DNA of 49,211 bases from a virus: IMG/VR virus record IMGVR_UViG_3300041955_001195, positions 1 through 49,211 of that record; one strand, given 5' to 3'. Below the pieces are notes generated by a model that made no database searches, was not told where the DNA came from, and saw only the letters and a program-made list of their open reading frames with translations. This document shows positions 9,801 through 18,270 of the stretch, in pieces (position 1 is the first letter of the stretch; each line of letters begins with the position of its first letter). The translations under genes were made by a program, and so were the position numbers.

Positions 9801-12800
9801 TGTTTGAGTACGCTTATGGATGTCACGGATATGTCAAATGTTGAATTAATTATCGTGGCTAACGGCGTTACAAATGAAACAAAAGAATATTTGAGAGTAG
9901 TTGAACACCAAGACGATATTAATATAACAACTTTATACTCACCAGAACCATTGGGCTTTCCCAAGGCTATTAATATGGGAATAAAGCGTTCTACTGGTGA
10001 TTACGTGGTATTATTAAATGACGACGTGGTGTTTATCCCGCAGTCAAAAAATGAATGGCTCGATATAATGTCGGCGCCTTTTACTACGCCAGAAAATGTT
10101 GGCGTTACAGGACTAAAATTACTGGGGTCATCATTCAGCAAACAAGAATATTTAATGTTTTTTTGCGTGATGTTTCGTCGTAGTGTAATTGACGTAATCG
10201 GTTTATTAGATGAAAATTTTTCACCTGCATTTGTGGAAGATGAAGAATATTGTTTACGCGCAACGCAATTTGGTTACAAGATACAAGAAGTTGGCGCGCA
10301 AGTGTATCATAAATCATCTGCAACATTAAATAATTTCGAAGAAAAACGCCAGATTGTAAAAAGAAACAGATATTACCTGCTAAATAAATATTTTCCAAAC
10401 GATTTGGTTAATTTTATTGTGCCAACCTTCAATAGGCACGACGAACTGCGCCGTGCTCTTAATTCAATTGAAGCACAAACATACGATAAAATAAAAGTAT
10501 GGGTATGCGCTGACGGGCACGATGAAAAAGTGAAACAAATTGTTGAAGAGTTCAACGATAATTCGGAGCATAAAGTGTATATTTATCTGGCATTACCGCA
10601 GCACGAAGGTTTGCTCGGAAGCAAGCCGCGAATGATGGGTATTGACGCACTGGCGAATACGGGCGTCGTATGCTTTTTAGATGATGACAATACTATTCAA
10701 CCAACATACGTTGAAAAGCTGTTTAAAGCTATTCGTAGTGATGGCGGGTATCAAAAGCACGAAACATATGTTCCTGATTCGACAATTATTTCCTATTGCG
10801 TGATTAATCATAGTCACTCTAATAAACCGATTCCTATTCCTGGTCACGTACAGGGAATGTTCGAATATAGTAATATTGACACGCTGAATATTATGGTCAA
10901 TTGCCAAGTTGCCAAGCTATGCAAGGCGAAATGGCTGCACGTGGCGGGGCAGAAAATAACGCACGATATCGACTTTATTCAGGAATGTGCCAAAAAAGGG
11001 AAATCCGTGTTCGTAAATGAAATACTTGCCGACCATCATATGTCGTCGGACAAAGTAAACGGTAATAATGTGGAACCAGCTAACGCTGTTGCGTGGAATA
11101 ATTCATCGCGTATCACTATTGGGTATATCAAACACAATGAAGAAATGTTAAAAGCCAATTTGCAGCCCAGTATTGACGCGCTAACAAATAAGAATTATGA
11201 TGTAATAAGAACCGACGATAAATTATGCCCAGCAACAAATTATAATCATATTATTGAGCAGTCGCCAAACGATTATATTCTATTATTGCACGAAGATGTA
11301 ATTTTCAGTCCTAATTTTCTGGATAAAATTTGGGAAACCATTAAACTGTATCCTAATTTTGGTGTATTAGGTGTAGAAGGCGCAATCAATAGTGAAGATT
11401 TAGCAATTTTTATTCGTTATGAATGGGCTGTCGCCACAATATCGAAGATATTAACTACAATTGATTCAGCAGCAATTGTTATTAATAAAAAACACGGATT
11501 GAAATTTGATGATAAAATCTTTAACGAATATCACGCATACGTGGAAGATTATTGTATGCAAGCCAGAGCGTTAGGATTGGAGCGCCGTACTCTTTTAATT
11601 AACACATATCCTGCTCATTGGACTGGATATAAAGACCCTGCCAATTATTTCATACATAAAGCTCAAACCTGTAACACCGTTGGATATAATTGGGGCAATT
11701 TCGTGGAATGTTACGAGAAATTGCAAAAAAAATGGGCTAAAAAACACGGTAAAATCTATGATTGTTTCCAGTTCTACAATGAATTGGATATTCTGGATAT
11801 CCGTTTCAATACGTTATACGAACACGTGGATAAATTTGTCTTGGTGGAAGCCAGATTTACCCACCAAGGTAAAGAAAAACCGTTATATTTTGAAGAAAAT
11901 AAGGCGCGTTATACCCAGTTTTCAGATAAAATTGAGCATATCATACTGGATAAGATGATTCCGTGGGATGACCCATATATTTTAAAGCAAAAAAATAAAC
12001 AATATTTTGAACGGGGCGACCAGAATCTTATTCGTGAACGTTATCAACGGGATATGATGGTACGCGCGTGGACAAATTGCACTGACGATGATATTATCAT
12101 TATTTCTGACGTGGATGAAATTATTAACCCAGAAGCGCTTAAAAAATATGACATATCAATGGGTTATACCGCTTTCGTTCAAAGGCTATTCTACTACAAA
12201 TTAAATTGCGAGATATTTGTACCGTGGGATAAAGCACGTATTATGCCTTACAAATTCATTAAAGACAAATATCCAAGTGACGTACGTTTTGACCTTGATA
12301 ATGATGTTAAAAACAAAATTGAAAACGGGGGATGGCATTTCAGTTATCTTTATAATGACCCGACATTAGTGGCTGATAAAATTAAGAGTTTCTGCCACGC
12401 AGAATTTAATACGCCTGAAATTACCGATGTGAAACGTATTGAACAAATTATCGAACGCGGTGAAGATTTATACGGCAGGGGGCACACAATGCACTATGTG
12501 CCAATGGATGATAATTACCCAAAATATATTTTAGATCGTAAAGATTACTATTATCAAAAAGGTTTAATTAAACCCATCTATAATAATGATAATCTGAAAG
12601 CTTATGATAACTGGACATACGACGAAATTTTTGATAAAAATTTGTATGATATACAGCCAGTAGATATTCAAGGTAAAACTTTAATTGATATAGGCGCAAA
12701 TGTGGGAATGTTTGCGTTAAGATGCGCTGAACTTGGTATGAAACACGCACACTGTTTTGAACCACAAAGCGGCAACTACAAAAAGATGCTGGAACTGATT

Positions 12801-15734
12801 GCGGGGAAGCCAAATATAACGCCATATAAAATGGCTATTCTGGATGGGAGTGTAAAATCTGTTCATATGCGTAATGACGGTGTTTGTTCCGATATTTACG
12901 GCACCGATAAAGATGAAGAAGTGCCGTGTATGTCTTTAAATGATGTGATGAATCTGTTTGTACTGCCAAAATCCGACGTGGTACTTAAACTGGACTGTGA
13001 AGGGAGTGAATATGAAATTATTTATAATTCGCCAAAAGAATTAATTCAATCTTTTGAAACTATTTTTATTGAAATTCATAATGTTTTAAATCCTAAATAC
13101 GTTGGTAAAGCCAAAGAATTGGGTGCATATATTGAATCTCTTGGATTTGACAGGATTCCAGCTAAAATAGCTGCGGGTTACTGGACAAATGACGGCAAAA
13201 CATTTAATGAAGGCGATAATATGATTGCCAAATACAAGCGCAAAGCTTTTATTAAAGCTTTATCCGAATTTACCCAAGACGAAATACGTTTATTAGATGC
13301 GCCAACTTATGACGAAATTTATAAAGTCAATGTGTATGGTATGGACAAAGCGGAAATCAAAGATAGCATTGTTCTTGATATCGGAGCTAATCACGGGCTG
13401 TTCAGCCTGCGTGCGCTGGAAATGGGCGCAATAGAATGCTATGCTTTTGAGCCAGAAAAAGAAAATTATTCAGTAATGATGGGGTTAATTAAAAAACATC
13501 CTGCCATTAAACCGTTTAAAGTTGCTGTGTCCGACGGCGCTGTTTCAATGGTGCATATGTTTTCGGAAAATGTTACATCAAACATCTGGGGCGCCGAAAC
13601 AGGGGAAGCGGTTAAATGTATTTCATTGGTGGAAGCTGCGTCGTACGCCAATTTTGGCACGCATAAAAAAATATTGAAATTGGATTGTGAAGGGTCAGAG
13701 TATGAAATATTGATGCATTCTCCCGCGGACGTGGTGCAACAATTTGATATTATTTATCTGGAAATCCACGACAATATGAATCCTAATTTTAAAGGTCAGA
13801 CAGATAATTTGCTGAATTATATGAAATTCATTGGTTTCGACGTCACGCATCAAGGCCCGCAATGGGGCGGCTGGTTTCCAGACGGTACATTTGCGCCCGC
13901 GCCCATAAAAGTATTCAAATTGCAACGCGCGCGCACACCCGAACGTTTGCCCGACAGGAAACAAAGAATTTATGACTGTTTTATGTTCAACGATGAATTG
14001 GACGTGTTGGATATTAGATTTGCTGAACTGGGCAGTCTTGTAGATTATTTTGTGATTGTTGAGTCACATTTAACGCATTCTGGTAAGCCTAAACCGCTTT
14101 ATTTCAAAGACAACGAAACACGATATGCTAAATACGCAGATAAGATACGCCACATTGTGTTCGATGATATGCCGCAGACAGACAATGCTTGGCACAGGGA
14201 AAGTCATCAGCGCGACGCCTGTGCTCAAGGATTATATGACGCCAAGGATTATGATATTATTATATCTGGCGACGCTGATGAAATTCCAAAAAAAGAAGTT
14301 CTTGCCGCATATAACACAAAGCAAGGCGTAGTGGCGGTTGAAACCAAATATTATTTCTACTTTCTGAATTGTGAACGTCAGGATAAAGGTACCACACATC
14401 TGCGCCTACTTCCGTATTATATTCTAAAGCCATACACATTCTGTTATTTCAGGTATAAAGATTATCCGATGATTACGGACGGCGGGTGGCATTTCAGTTT
14501 TATCGGCGACGTAAAGCAGATAAAGAAAAAAATTGAAAGTTATGCTCATCAGGAATATAACACGCCACATTTTACCGATGAAACAAGGCTGGAAAAGATT
14601 ATAAATGAAGGCGGCGACATTTTAGAGAAAGGAATGATTTTCAAATTCATTGATATTAATGAAAAGTTTCCTAAATTTATCCAAGAAAACAAACAGAAGT
14701 TTATTGATAAAAAATATATTAAGCCTGTTATTAATAAAAAAGAAATTAATACAAATCGTTTGATTGAATTGAATCCTACCTTATTTAAAGAAATATTTGA
14801 ACTCAACCAATATTATCTGTTCGAAGAAGATGTGAAAGGTAAGATATTTGTGGACGTAGGCGCTAATTACGGCTACGTGGCTCTATTGGCAGACAAATTA
14901 GGCGCAAAAAAAATTCTTGCATTTGAACCTAATTCAAATAATTATAAAATACTTGAAGAGCTTACCGCGGGTTATGATAATATCATTACTTACAAACAGG
15001 CGGTGTATAATTCTGCGGATAAAATCAGGATAACCGATGCTGGCATTACATCCAATATATTTAAAACATCTGAAAAGGATGAAGAAATTCCAGCAATATC
15101 ATTAAGGCAGATAATTGATTTGATACCATCAAATGAGCCTGCGGTATTAAAACTGGACTGCGAAGGCGCCGAATTTGATATCATTTACAAAGCGCCAAAA
15201 GAACTTGTGCGGCGTTTCGATATATTGTACTTGGAAATTCATAATGATATGGCGCCAGAATACTTAAACGGAAGTGATAATTTGATAGCTTATTTGAGTA
15301 AAATAGGCTTCATATCTGAACGATTACCGTTCGTATCAGGAATTTGGACGGCAGATGGTGTATTTCACAAAACAAATAACACATTTTATAAAAGTAAAAG
15401 GGATATTTTAACTGAACAGCAATTACGGCTGCATCTGGACTGCGGTGCGGACGTCAAAGAAGGTTATTTAAACATTGATGTAAGCCATCCTAACGCCGAT
15501 ATGTGGTGTGATAAACTCCATTTACCGTTTCCAATCGCATCAGTAGATAAAATATGGGCGCATATACGAGATGATGAATTTTTCACTAATGAATTTTCTA
15601 AATTAAGAAACATTTGGTGGGAGCTATTAAAACCAGGCGGAACTTTAATGCTCACACCGCCACTGGACGGCACAAATATAATTCCCACAGGATATTTAAG
15701 CATAATAACACATAAACCAAAGATTCAAGAATGA
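6900..15734 (+). CDS. Giant multi-module glycosyltransferase/methyltransferase polyprotein
   Basis: 2,944 aa from the ATG at 6900, where the first GT2 motif starts at once (MKYSIIIPTYN). Modules by residue: GT2 1-229; GT2 230-480; class I methyltransferase (Methyltransf_24-like; IQLGVWAGRS, LIFIDANHNY) 482-667; GT17 668-945; GT2 951-1165; GT2 1169-1400 (FLDDDNT); GT2-like 1404-1615 (LLHEDVIF); GT17 1618-1895; FkbM methyltransferase about 1898-2115 (DIGANVGMF, KLDCEGSEYEI); FkbM about 2117-2353; GT17 2356-2620 (SGDADEIP); FkbM about 2622-2830; short Methyltransf_11-like about 2833-2944 (LHLDCG, LLKPGG). GT17 modules share IYDCF-x-F-x-x-ELD and (D/G)-x-DEI. Catalytic acidic motifs are mostly intact, so several modules may be active. 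The likely role is building a methylated glycan on virion protein, DNA or host surface. The last module looks shortened where an endonuclease gene follows. Confidence 0.85.
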   Translation: MKYSIIIPTYNNCDRLLKPCVDSIIKYTNLDDAEIIVVANGCTDNTRLYVAQISIINPNIKLLWFNDAIGYTRATNAGIDVAQGEYVIFMNNDVTLLPQEKNKWLDMLQSLWDSEKNTGVVGLSEEIMYGRKFVTFYFAMTSQAVIKKIGKLDEVFITGGEDIDFCFRAQQAGYEIVSEKKLYDESGNRNHMTNFPMNHIGEATISTLPKITDKHNTLGHKILNNKYNSTKYAIIIPTYNHCDDLLKPCIESIIANTNKPNKESLFDPIVDVHVIVVANGCIDNTGEYLTSLAQRDLPFTLHSIWDKEPLGYTKAVNRGIRLSIELQSDYTILMNNDVTLMDFAKNNQWLEMLTKPFTSSKVGMTGTSKIIDETTRQPFIIFYMAMIKTSIFSKIDVLDEVFNPGYGEDIDFAIRLQRAGYEIVRVPGDGVGHTYTEFFPLVHGAEKTMHDEKSNIKGVFGLSWSEIIARNQAVLRDRYVINPQPDLPEGWFDIEDINEMREMINQMPDGGTMIQLGVWAGRSVFCAADIIKKKNIKVIAVDTFTGSDGDDSYILETSARLNMEKIFLENAKAFKIADNIQTLKMTTTEAAIKVPDKSADLIFIDANHNYEFVKADIANWKNKVKDGGKLSGHDFWFMDVQKALFENFHPKDIVTVHGIWQLRTKTGKIYDCFMFYNELDILDIRLNELYDVVDKFVLVEARFTHQGNPKPLYYEKNKERYAKFADKITHIVVDEMCATDSPYIINQKNKLYFEINYWGFIRERYQRDAIAQGLVDCNDNDTIIISDVDEIVNHEAIKRYDISMGHCALDMRLFYYKLNCEGNTNWHAAHIMPYKFIKDKYPSDVRYDDQDTSATIPNAGWHFSYLSSTVENITDKIKSFSVEELNIPSIVDAEHIAQSVENATDIFNRGIQFKYIKIDDTYPAYVVNNKNQLIKKGLIKSNMAEINKTKYSIIIPTTGNYLNKLDVCLSTLMDVTDMSNVELIIVANGVTNETKEYLRVVEHQDDINITTLYSPEPLGFPKAINMGIKRSTGDYVVLLNDDVVFIPQSKNEWLDIMSAPFTTPENVGVTGLKLLGSSFSKQEYLMFFCVMFRRSVIDVIGLLDENFSPAFVEDEEYCLRATQFGYKIQEVGAQVYHKSSATLNNFEEKRQIVKRNRYYLLNKYFPNDLVNFIVPTFNRHDELRRALNSIEAQTYDKIKVWVCADGHDEKVKQIVEEFNDNSEHKVYIYLALPQHEGLLGSKPRMMGIDALANTGVVCFLDDDNTIQPTYVEKLFKAIRSDGGYQKHETYVPDSTIISYCVINHSHSNKPIPIPGHVQGMFEYSNIDTLNIMVNCQVAKLCKAKWLHVAGQKITHDIDFIQECAKKGKSVFVNEILADHHMSSDKVNGNNVEPANAVAWNNSSRITIGYIKHNEEMLKANLQPSIDALTNKNYDVIRTDDKLCPATNYNHIIEQSPNDYILLLHEDVIFSPNFLDKIWETIKLYPNFGVLGVEGAINSEDLAIFIRYEWAVATISKILTTIDSAAIVINKKHGLKFDDKIFNEYHAYVEDYCMQARALGLERRTLLINTYPAHWTGYKDPANYFIHKAQTCNTVGYNWGNFVECYEKLQKKWAKKHGKIYDCFQFYNELDILDIRFNTLYEHVDKFVLVEARFTHQGKEKPLYFEENKARYTQFSDKIEHIILDKMIPWDDPYILKQKNKQYFERGDQNLIRERYQRDMMVRAWTNCTDDDIIIISDVDEIINPEALKKYDISMGYTAFVQRLFYYKLNCEIFVPWDKARIMPYKFIKDKYPSDVRFDLDNDVKNKIENGGWHFSYLYNDPTLVADKIKSFCHAEFNTPEITDVKRIEQIIERGEDLYGRGHTMHYVPMDDNYPKYILDRKDYYYQKGLIKPIYNNDNLKAYDNWTYDEIFDKNLYDIQPVDIQGKTLIDIGANVGMFALRCAELGMKHAHCFEPQSGNYKKMLELIAGKPNITPYKMAILDGSVKSVHMRNDGVCSDIYGTDKDEEVPCMSLNDVMNLFVLPKSDVVLKLDCEGSEYEIIYNSPKELIQSFETIFIEIHNVLNPKYVGKAKELGAYIESLGFDRIPAKIAAGYWTNDGKTFNEGDNMIAKYKRKAFIKALSEFTQDEIRLLDAPTYDEIYKVNVYGMDKAEIKDSIVLDIGANHGLFSLRALEMGAIECYAFEPEKENYSVMMGLIKKHPAIKPFKVAVSDGAVSMVHMFSENVTSNIWGAETGEAVKCISLVEAASYANFGTHKKILKLDCEGSEYEILMHSPADVVQQFDIIYLEIHDNMNPNFKGQTDNLLNYMKFIGFDVTHQGPQWGGWFPDGTFAPAPIKVFKLQRARTPERLPDRKQRIYDCFMFNDELDVLDIRFAELGSLVDYFVIVESHLTHSGKPKPLYFKDNETRYAKYADKIRHIVFDDMPQTDNAWHRESHQRDACAQGLYDAKDYDIIISGDADEIPKKEVLAAYNTKQGVVAVETKYYFYFLNCERQDKGTTHLRLLPYYILKPYTFCYFRYKDYPMITDGGWHFSFIGDVKQIKKKIESYAHQEYNTPHFTDETRLEKIINEGGDILEKGMIFKFIDINEKFPKFIQENKQKFIDKKYIKPVINKKEINTNRLIELNPTLFKEIFELNQYYLFEEDVKGKIFVDVGANYGYVALLADKLGAKKILAFEPNSNNYKILEELTAGYDNIITYKQAVYNSADKIRITDAGITSNIFKTSEKDEEIPAISLRQIIDLIPSNEPAVLKLDCEGAEFDIIYKAPKELVRRFDILYLEIHNDMAPEYLNGSDNLIAYLSKIGFISERLPFVSGIWTADGVFHKTNNTFYKSKRDILTEQQLRLHLDCGADVKEGYLNIDVSHPNADMWCDKLHLPFPIASVDKIWAHIRDDEFFTNEFSKLRNIWWELLKPGGTLMLTPPLDGTNIIPTGYLSIITHKPKIQE

Positions 15735-16468
15735 AAAAAGTTTATTTTACCCGAATTTGTCCAAAATGCGGTAAAGATATATTTTATAAAACAAAAAGCG
15801 CATTAATCTATAGAACTAAAAAAAATTCTAATTGTAAAAATTGTATAAACGCGGGGCGAACACCTTGGAATAAAGGTATACATCATTCTAATGAAACCAA
15901 GCAAAAAATAAGCGAAGCCAATAAAAACCCTTCCGCGGAAACAAGACAAAAAATGAGTAAATCTCTAAAAGGAAAAACACCTTGGAACAAAGGTAAAAAG
16001 ATGGAAGAAGTGTTTGACGCCGAAAAAATTAAAGAAATAAAACAAAAAAACGCTTTAGCACATACAGGTAAAAATAATTATTTATTTGGTATGAAGCGTT
16101 CTACGGAAAGTAAATTGAAAATGCGTTTGTCGGCTATCAAAAGAATAAATAATAATATTAGCAACGGCGGTCAAATTCAACCCAGATATAATCCTGTCGC
16201 TTGTAATTATTTTAATCGTTTAATGGAACAAAATGGTGTACATATTCAACACGCGGAAAATGGTGGTGAATTTTTTATAAAAGAACTTGGATATTGGGTT
16301 GATGGGTATGATGCGGAAAATAATGTTGTTTATGAATTTGATGAAAGTCATCATTATAGCTCTAATGGCACGCTTAAAGAAAAAGACGCCATAAGGCAAC
16401 AAGAAATTGAAAATATTTTAAAATGTAAAATTATACGTATAAAAGAATCAAATTTAATTTTATTATGA
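15731..16468 (+). CDS. NUMOD3 homing endonuclease with Vsr-like (EDxHD-type) nuclease domain
   Basis: 245 aa. Residues 9-40 form a zinc ribbon (CPKCG ... CKNC). Residues about 42-125 hold repeated NUMOD3 DNA-binding motifs (TPWNKG, SNETKQKISEANK, AETRQKMSKSLKG, TPWNKG, NYLFGMKRSTES). The C-terminal part reads VVYEFDESHHY ... KEKDAIRQQEIENIL, typical of phage homing endonucleases of the PD-(D/E)xK / Vsr-like EDxHD class (I-Bth0305I group). The gene joins its neighbours by ATGA stop/start overlaps at both ends (15731 and 16465), so it is embedded in the glycosylation operon without interrupting expression. It is a selfish mobile gene; its insertion may have shortened the last methyltransferase module upstream. 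Confidence 0.8.
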   Translation: MKKVYFTRICPKCGKDIFYKTKSALIYRTKKNSNCKNCINAGRTPWNKGIHHSNETKQKISEANKNPSAETRQKMSKSLKGKTPWNKGKKMEEVFDAEKIKEIKQKNALAHTGKNNYLFGMKRSTESKLKMRLSAIKRINNNISNGGQIQPRYNPVACNYFNRLMEQNGVHIQHAENGGEFFIKELGYWVDGYDAENNVVYEFDESHHYSSNGTLKEKDAIRQQEIENILKCKIIRIKESNLILL

Positions 16469-17514
16469 ATCGGATTACGGCAACAGTTTCAACTCGCAAC
16501 AGGTATTTTACTACTCTACCGCTATGTTTGACGGCTATCGCAAACCAAACCAAGGTGCCCGATGAGTTAATTATTTATGATGACGGGGAACACCGCGATT
16601 TGCGGCAGGAACCAACCTATCAAAATATATTTTCTCATTTGAGCAAAAGAAAAATTGATTGGCGTGTGGAATGGGGAGCTGGTGAAGGTCAGGTGAAAAA
16701 TCACCAACGAGCGTTAACAGAAGCAAAACACGAATTAATATGGCGATTAGATGATGATAATGTTCCAGAAGCAAATGCGTTGGAAGTTTTATTCGGAGAA
16801 TTGGGAAAACAAACAGGCGCTATTGGCGGGTTAATATTAAATCCGCAAATAGACCTGCGTCCAAATAAGATGGCGTCGTCAAAAATCGAAGATATTTTTC
16901 TTGGAATTAACGAACAATGGTACCCACACGAAAAATCCAGCATTAAATCAGTTGACCATTTATACAGTTCATTTTTGTTTAGAAAAGAAGCCGCCCAGCA
17001 CGGATATAATACACAGCTTTCACGCGTCGGGCATAGGGAAGAAACCATTTTTACTTACGAAATGAAACGTAAGGGCTGGAATCTTGCCGTTACGCCGCAT
17101 TGTGTAACTTGGCATTACCACGCGCCCGCTGGCGGTATTCGCGATAATACAAATAATGATATGTGGAATCACGATGAAATCATATTTAAAGAATTATATA
17201 AAAACTGGGGCGTAAAACAAACTCAATATTGCCATATCGTGTTGAATAACGGACTTGGCGACCATTATATGTTCAAAACTTTAATGCCAGAAGTACTCGC
17301 AAAATATAAGGGGCATAAGATTTTACTGTCATCCTGCTTCCCTGAATTGTTCGAAGAATATGAAGGCGTACATCTGTTGACAATTGCTGACGCTATATTG
17401 TGTTACGCGGAATATATTAGTAATTTTGACGTCTACAAATGGATGGTTGATAATAATTGGAAGGGTCATTTAATTGACGCCTATAGAGCATTATATAAGT
17501 TAAATCAAACATAA
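16465..17514 (+). CDS. GT2 glycosyltransferase fused to N-terminal half of a GT9-like transferase
   Basis: 349 aa. Residues 1-225 are a GT-A fold family 2 enzyme: start ITATVSTRNRYFTTLPLCL, nucleotide-binding DELIIYDDG, acidic motif LIWRLDDDNVPE, and a late VTWHYHAP segment. Residues about 230-349 read as the beginning of a family 9 (heptosyltransferase-like) enzyme: HIVLNNGLGDHYMFKTLMPE followed by ILLSSCFPELF. The matching C-terminal GT9 half is the next gene, 3 bases downstream. The start overlaps the endonuclease stop in ATGA. The product probably adds sugars in the same pathway as the large polyprotein. Confidence 0.8.
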   Translation: MNRITATVSTRNRYFTTLPLCLTAIANQTKVPDELIIYDDGEHRDLRQEPTYQNIFSHLSKRKIDWRVEWGAGEGQVKNHQRALTEAKHELIWRLDDDNVPEANALEVLFGELGKQTGAIGGLILNPQIDLRPNKMASSKIEDIFLGINEQWYPHEKSSIKSVDHLYSSFLFRKEAAQHGYNTQLSRVGHREETIFTYEMKRKGWNLAVTPHCVTWHYHAPAGGIRDNTNNDMWNHDEIIFKELYKNWGVKQTQYCHIVLNNGLGDHYMFKTLMPEVLAKYKGHKILLSSCFPELFEEYEGVHLLTIADAILCYAEYISNFDVYKWMVDNNWKGHLIDAYRALYKLNQT

Positions 17515-17517
17515 ATT

Positions 17518-18027
17518 ATGAGTATAGTATTAATCAGTCCGTTCAGTAATATGATGAGAAACGGAGCTCAAAACGCGAAAAACTACCCATACTGGCAGGA
17601 ATTAATTGTAAAATTAAAAAAATTCGCCGAAATAAATGAAATCATTCAAATAGGAATAGGAAATGAATATCGTTTTGAAGGCGTTGTGCACAGATTTAAT
17701 CAACCATTAAAAGAAGTTGAAAAACTGGTGCGTAATGTCGACGTATGGATTTCTGTGGACAATTTTTTGCCACATTTATGCAACGCGCAAAAAGTGCCGA
17801 CCAGAGGTGTTGTCCTATTTAGTAGGTCAGACCCCGCCCATTTTGGCTATAAACACAACATCAATCTATTAAAAGATCGTAAGTATTTACGCCCAGACCA
17901 GTTTATTATTTGGGAACAATGCCCGTATGTGGAAGATGCTTATGTAGACACTCAAACTGTGATTAATGCCGTGTTCGATATCATAAAGCCGAAGCCGCCG
18001 ATGATGATTACTGGAACAACTCATTAA
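17518..18027 (+). CDS. C-terminal half of a GT9 (ADP-heptosyltransferase-like) glycosyltransferase
   Basis: 169 aa. It starts at the second Rossmann domain of family 9 enzymes: VLISPFSNMMRNG, then KNYPYWQELIVKL, a middle region ending LVRNVDVWISVDNFLPHLCN (the usual D-x-G-P-x-H-L-A-A region) and GVVLFSRSDPAHFGY. The N-terminal half of this fold is at the end of the preceding protein. The two halves may assemble into one split enzyme or descend from a fused gene cut by a stop and restart. The gene belongs to the island operon; a new promoter follows it. Confidence 0.72.
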   Translation: MSIVLISPFSNMMRNGAQNAKNYPYWQELIVKLKKFAEINEIIQIGIGNEYRFEGVVHRFNQPLKEVEKLVRNVDVWISVDNFLPHLCNAQKVPTRGVVLFSRSDPAHFGYKHNINLLKDRKYLRPDQFIIWEQCPYVEDAYVDTQTVINAVFDIIKPKPPMMITGTTH

Positions 18028-18032
18028 AATAT

Positions 18033-18063
18033 TTGGATTTGTCAAAATAATATCGTATATTTG
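18033..18063 (+). promoter_or_regulatory. Bacteroidetes-type promoter
   Basis: TTG at 18033-18035, exact 20-base spacer, TATATTTG at 18056-18063. A 22-base leader separates it from the ATG at 18086. One of the best matches in the window. Confidence 0.85.
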
Positions 18064-18085
18064 CACCCAAATTAAAACTGAAATT

Positions 18086-18247
18086 ATGAATCATAAAATT
18101 TGGAACGGCGGCACTAAAACAGACCCCAATCCTACAATTGCGCCTACGATAGCTCCAACTCAACCAGTTACGAAGCCAGGTAAAGAAAAGGATCCATCAA
18201 GAATCCCATATAAACGCCCAGAAGCCGACCCGCGCCCAAAGGCATAA
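18086..18247 (+). CDS. Small proline-rich protein, function unknown
   Basis: 53 aa, from ATG at 18086 to TAA at 18245-18247. It begins MNHKIWNGGTKTDPNPTIAP and continues with repeated Pro and Lys/Arg residues up to PEADPRPKA. It is basic, proline-rich, and has neither membrane segment nor cysteine. It sits just behind a near-consensus host-type promoter with a short A-rich leader, which makes it a real gene despite its size. The next gene follows 23 bases later. Early expression and a role on a host target are possible but not shown by the sequence. Confidence 0.65.
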   Translation: MNHKIWNGGTKTDPNPTIAPTIAPTQPVTKPGKEKDPSRIPYKRPEADPRPKA

Positions 18248-18270
18248 TATTCACATTTAATACAACAAGT

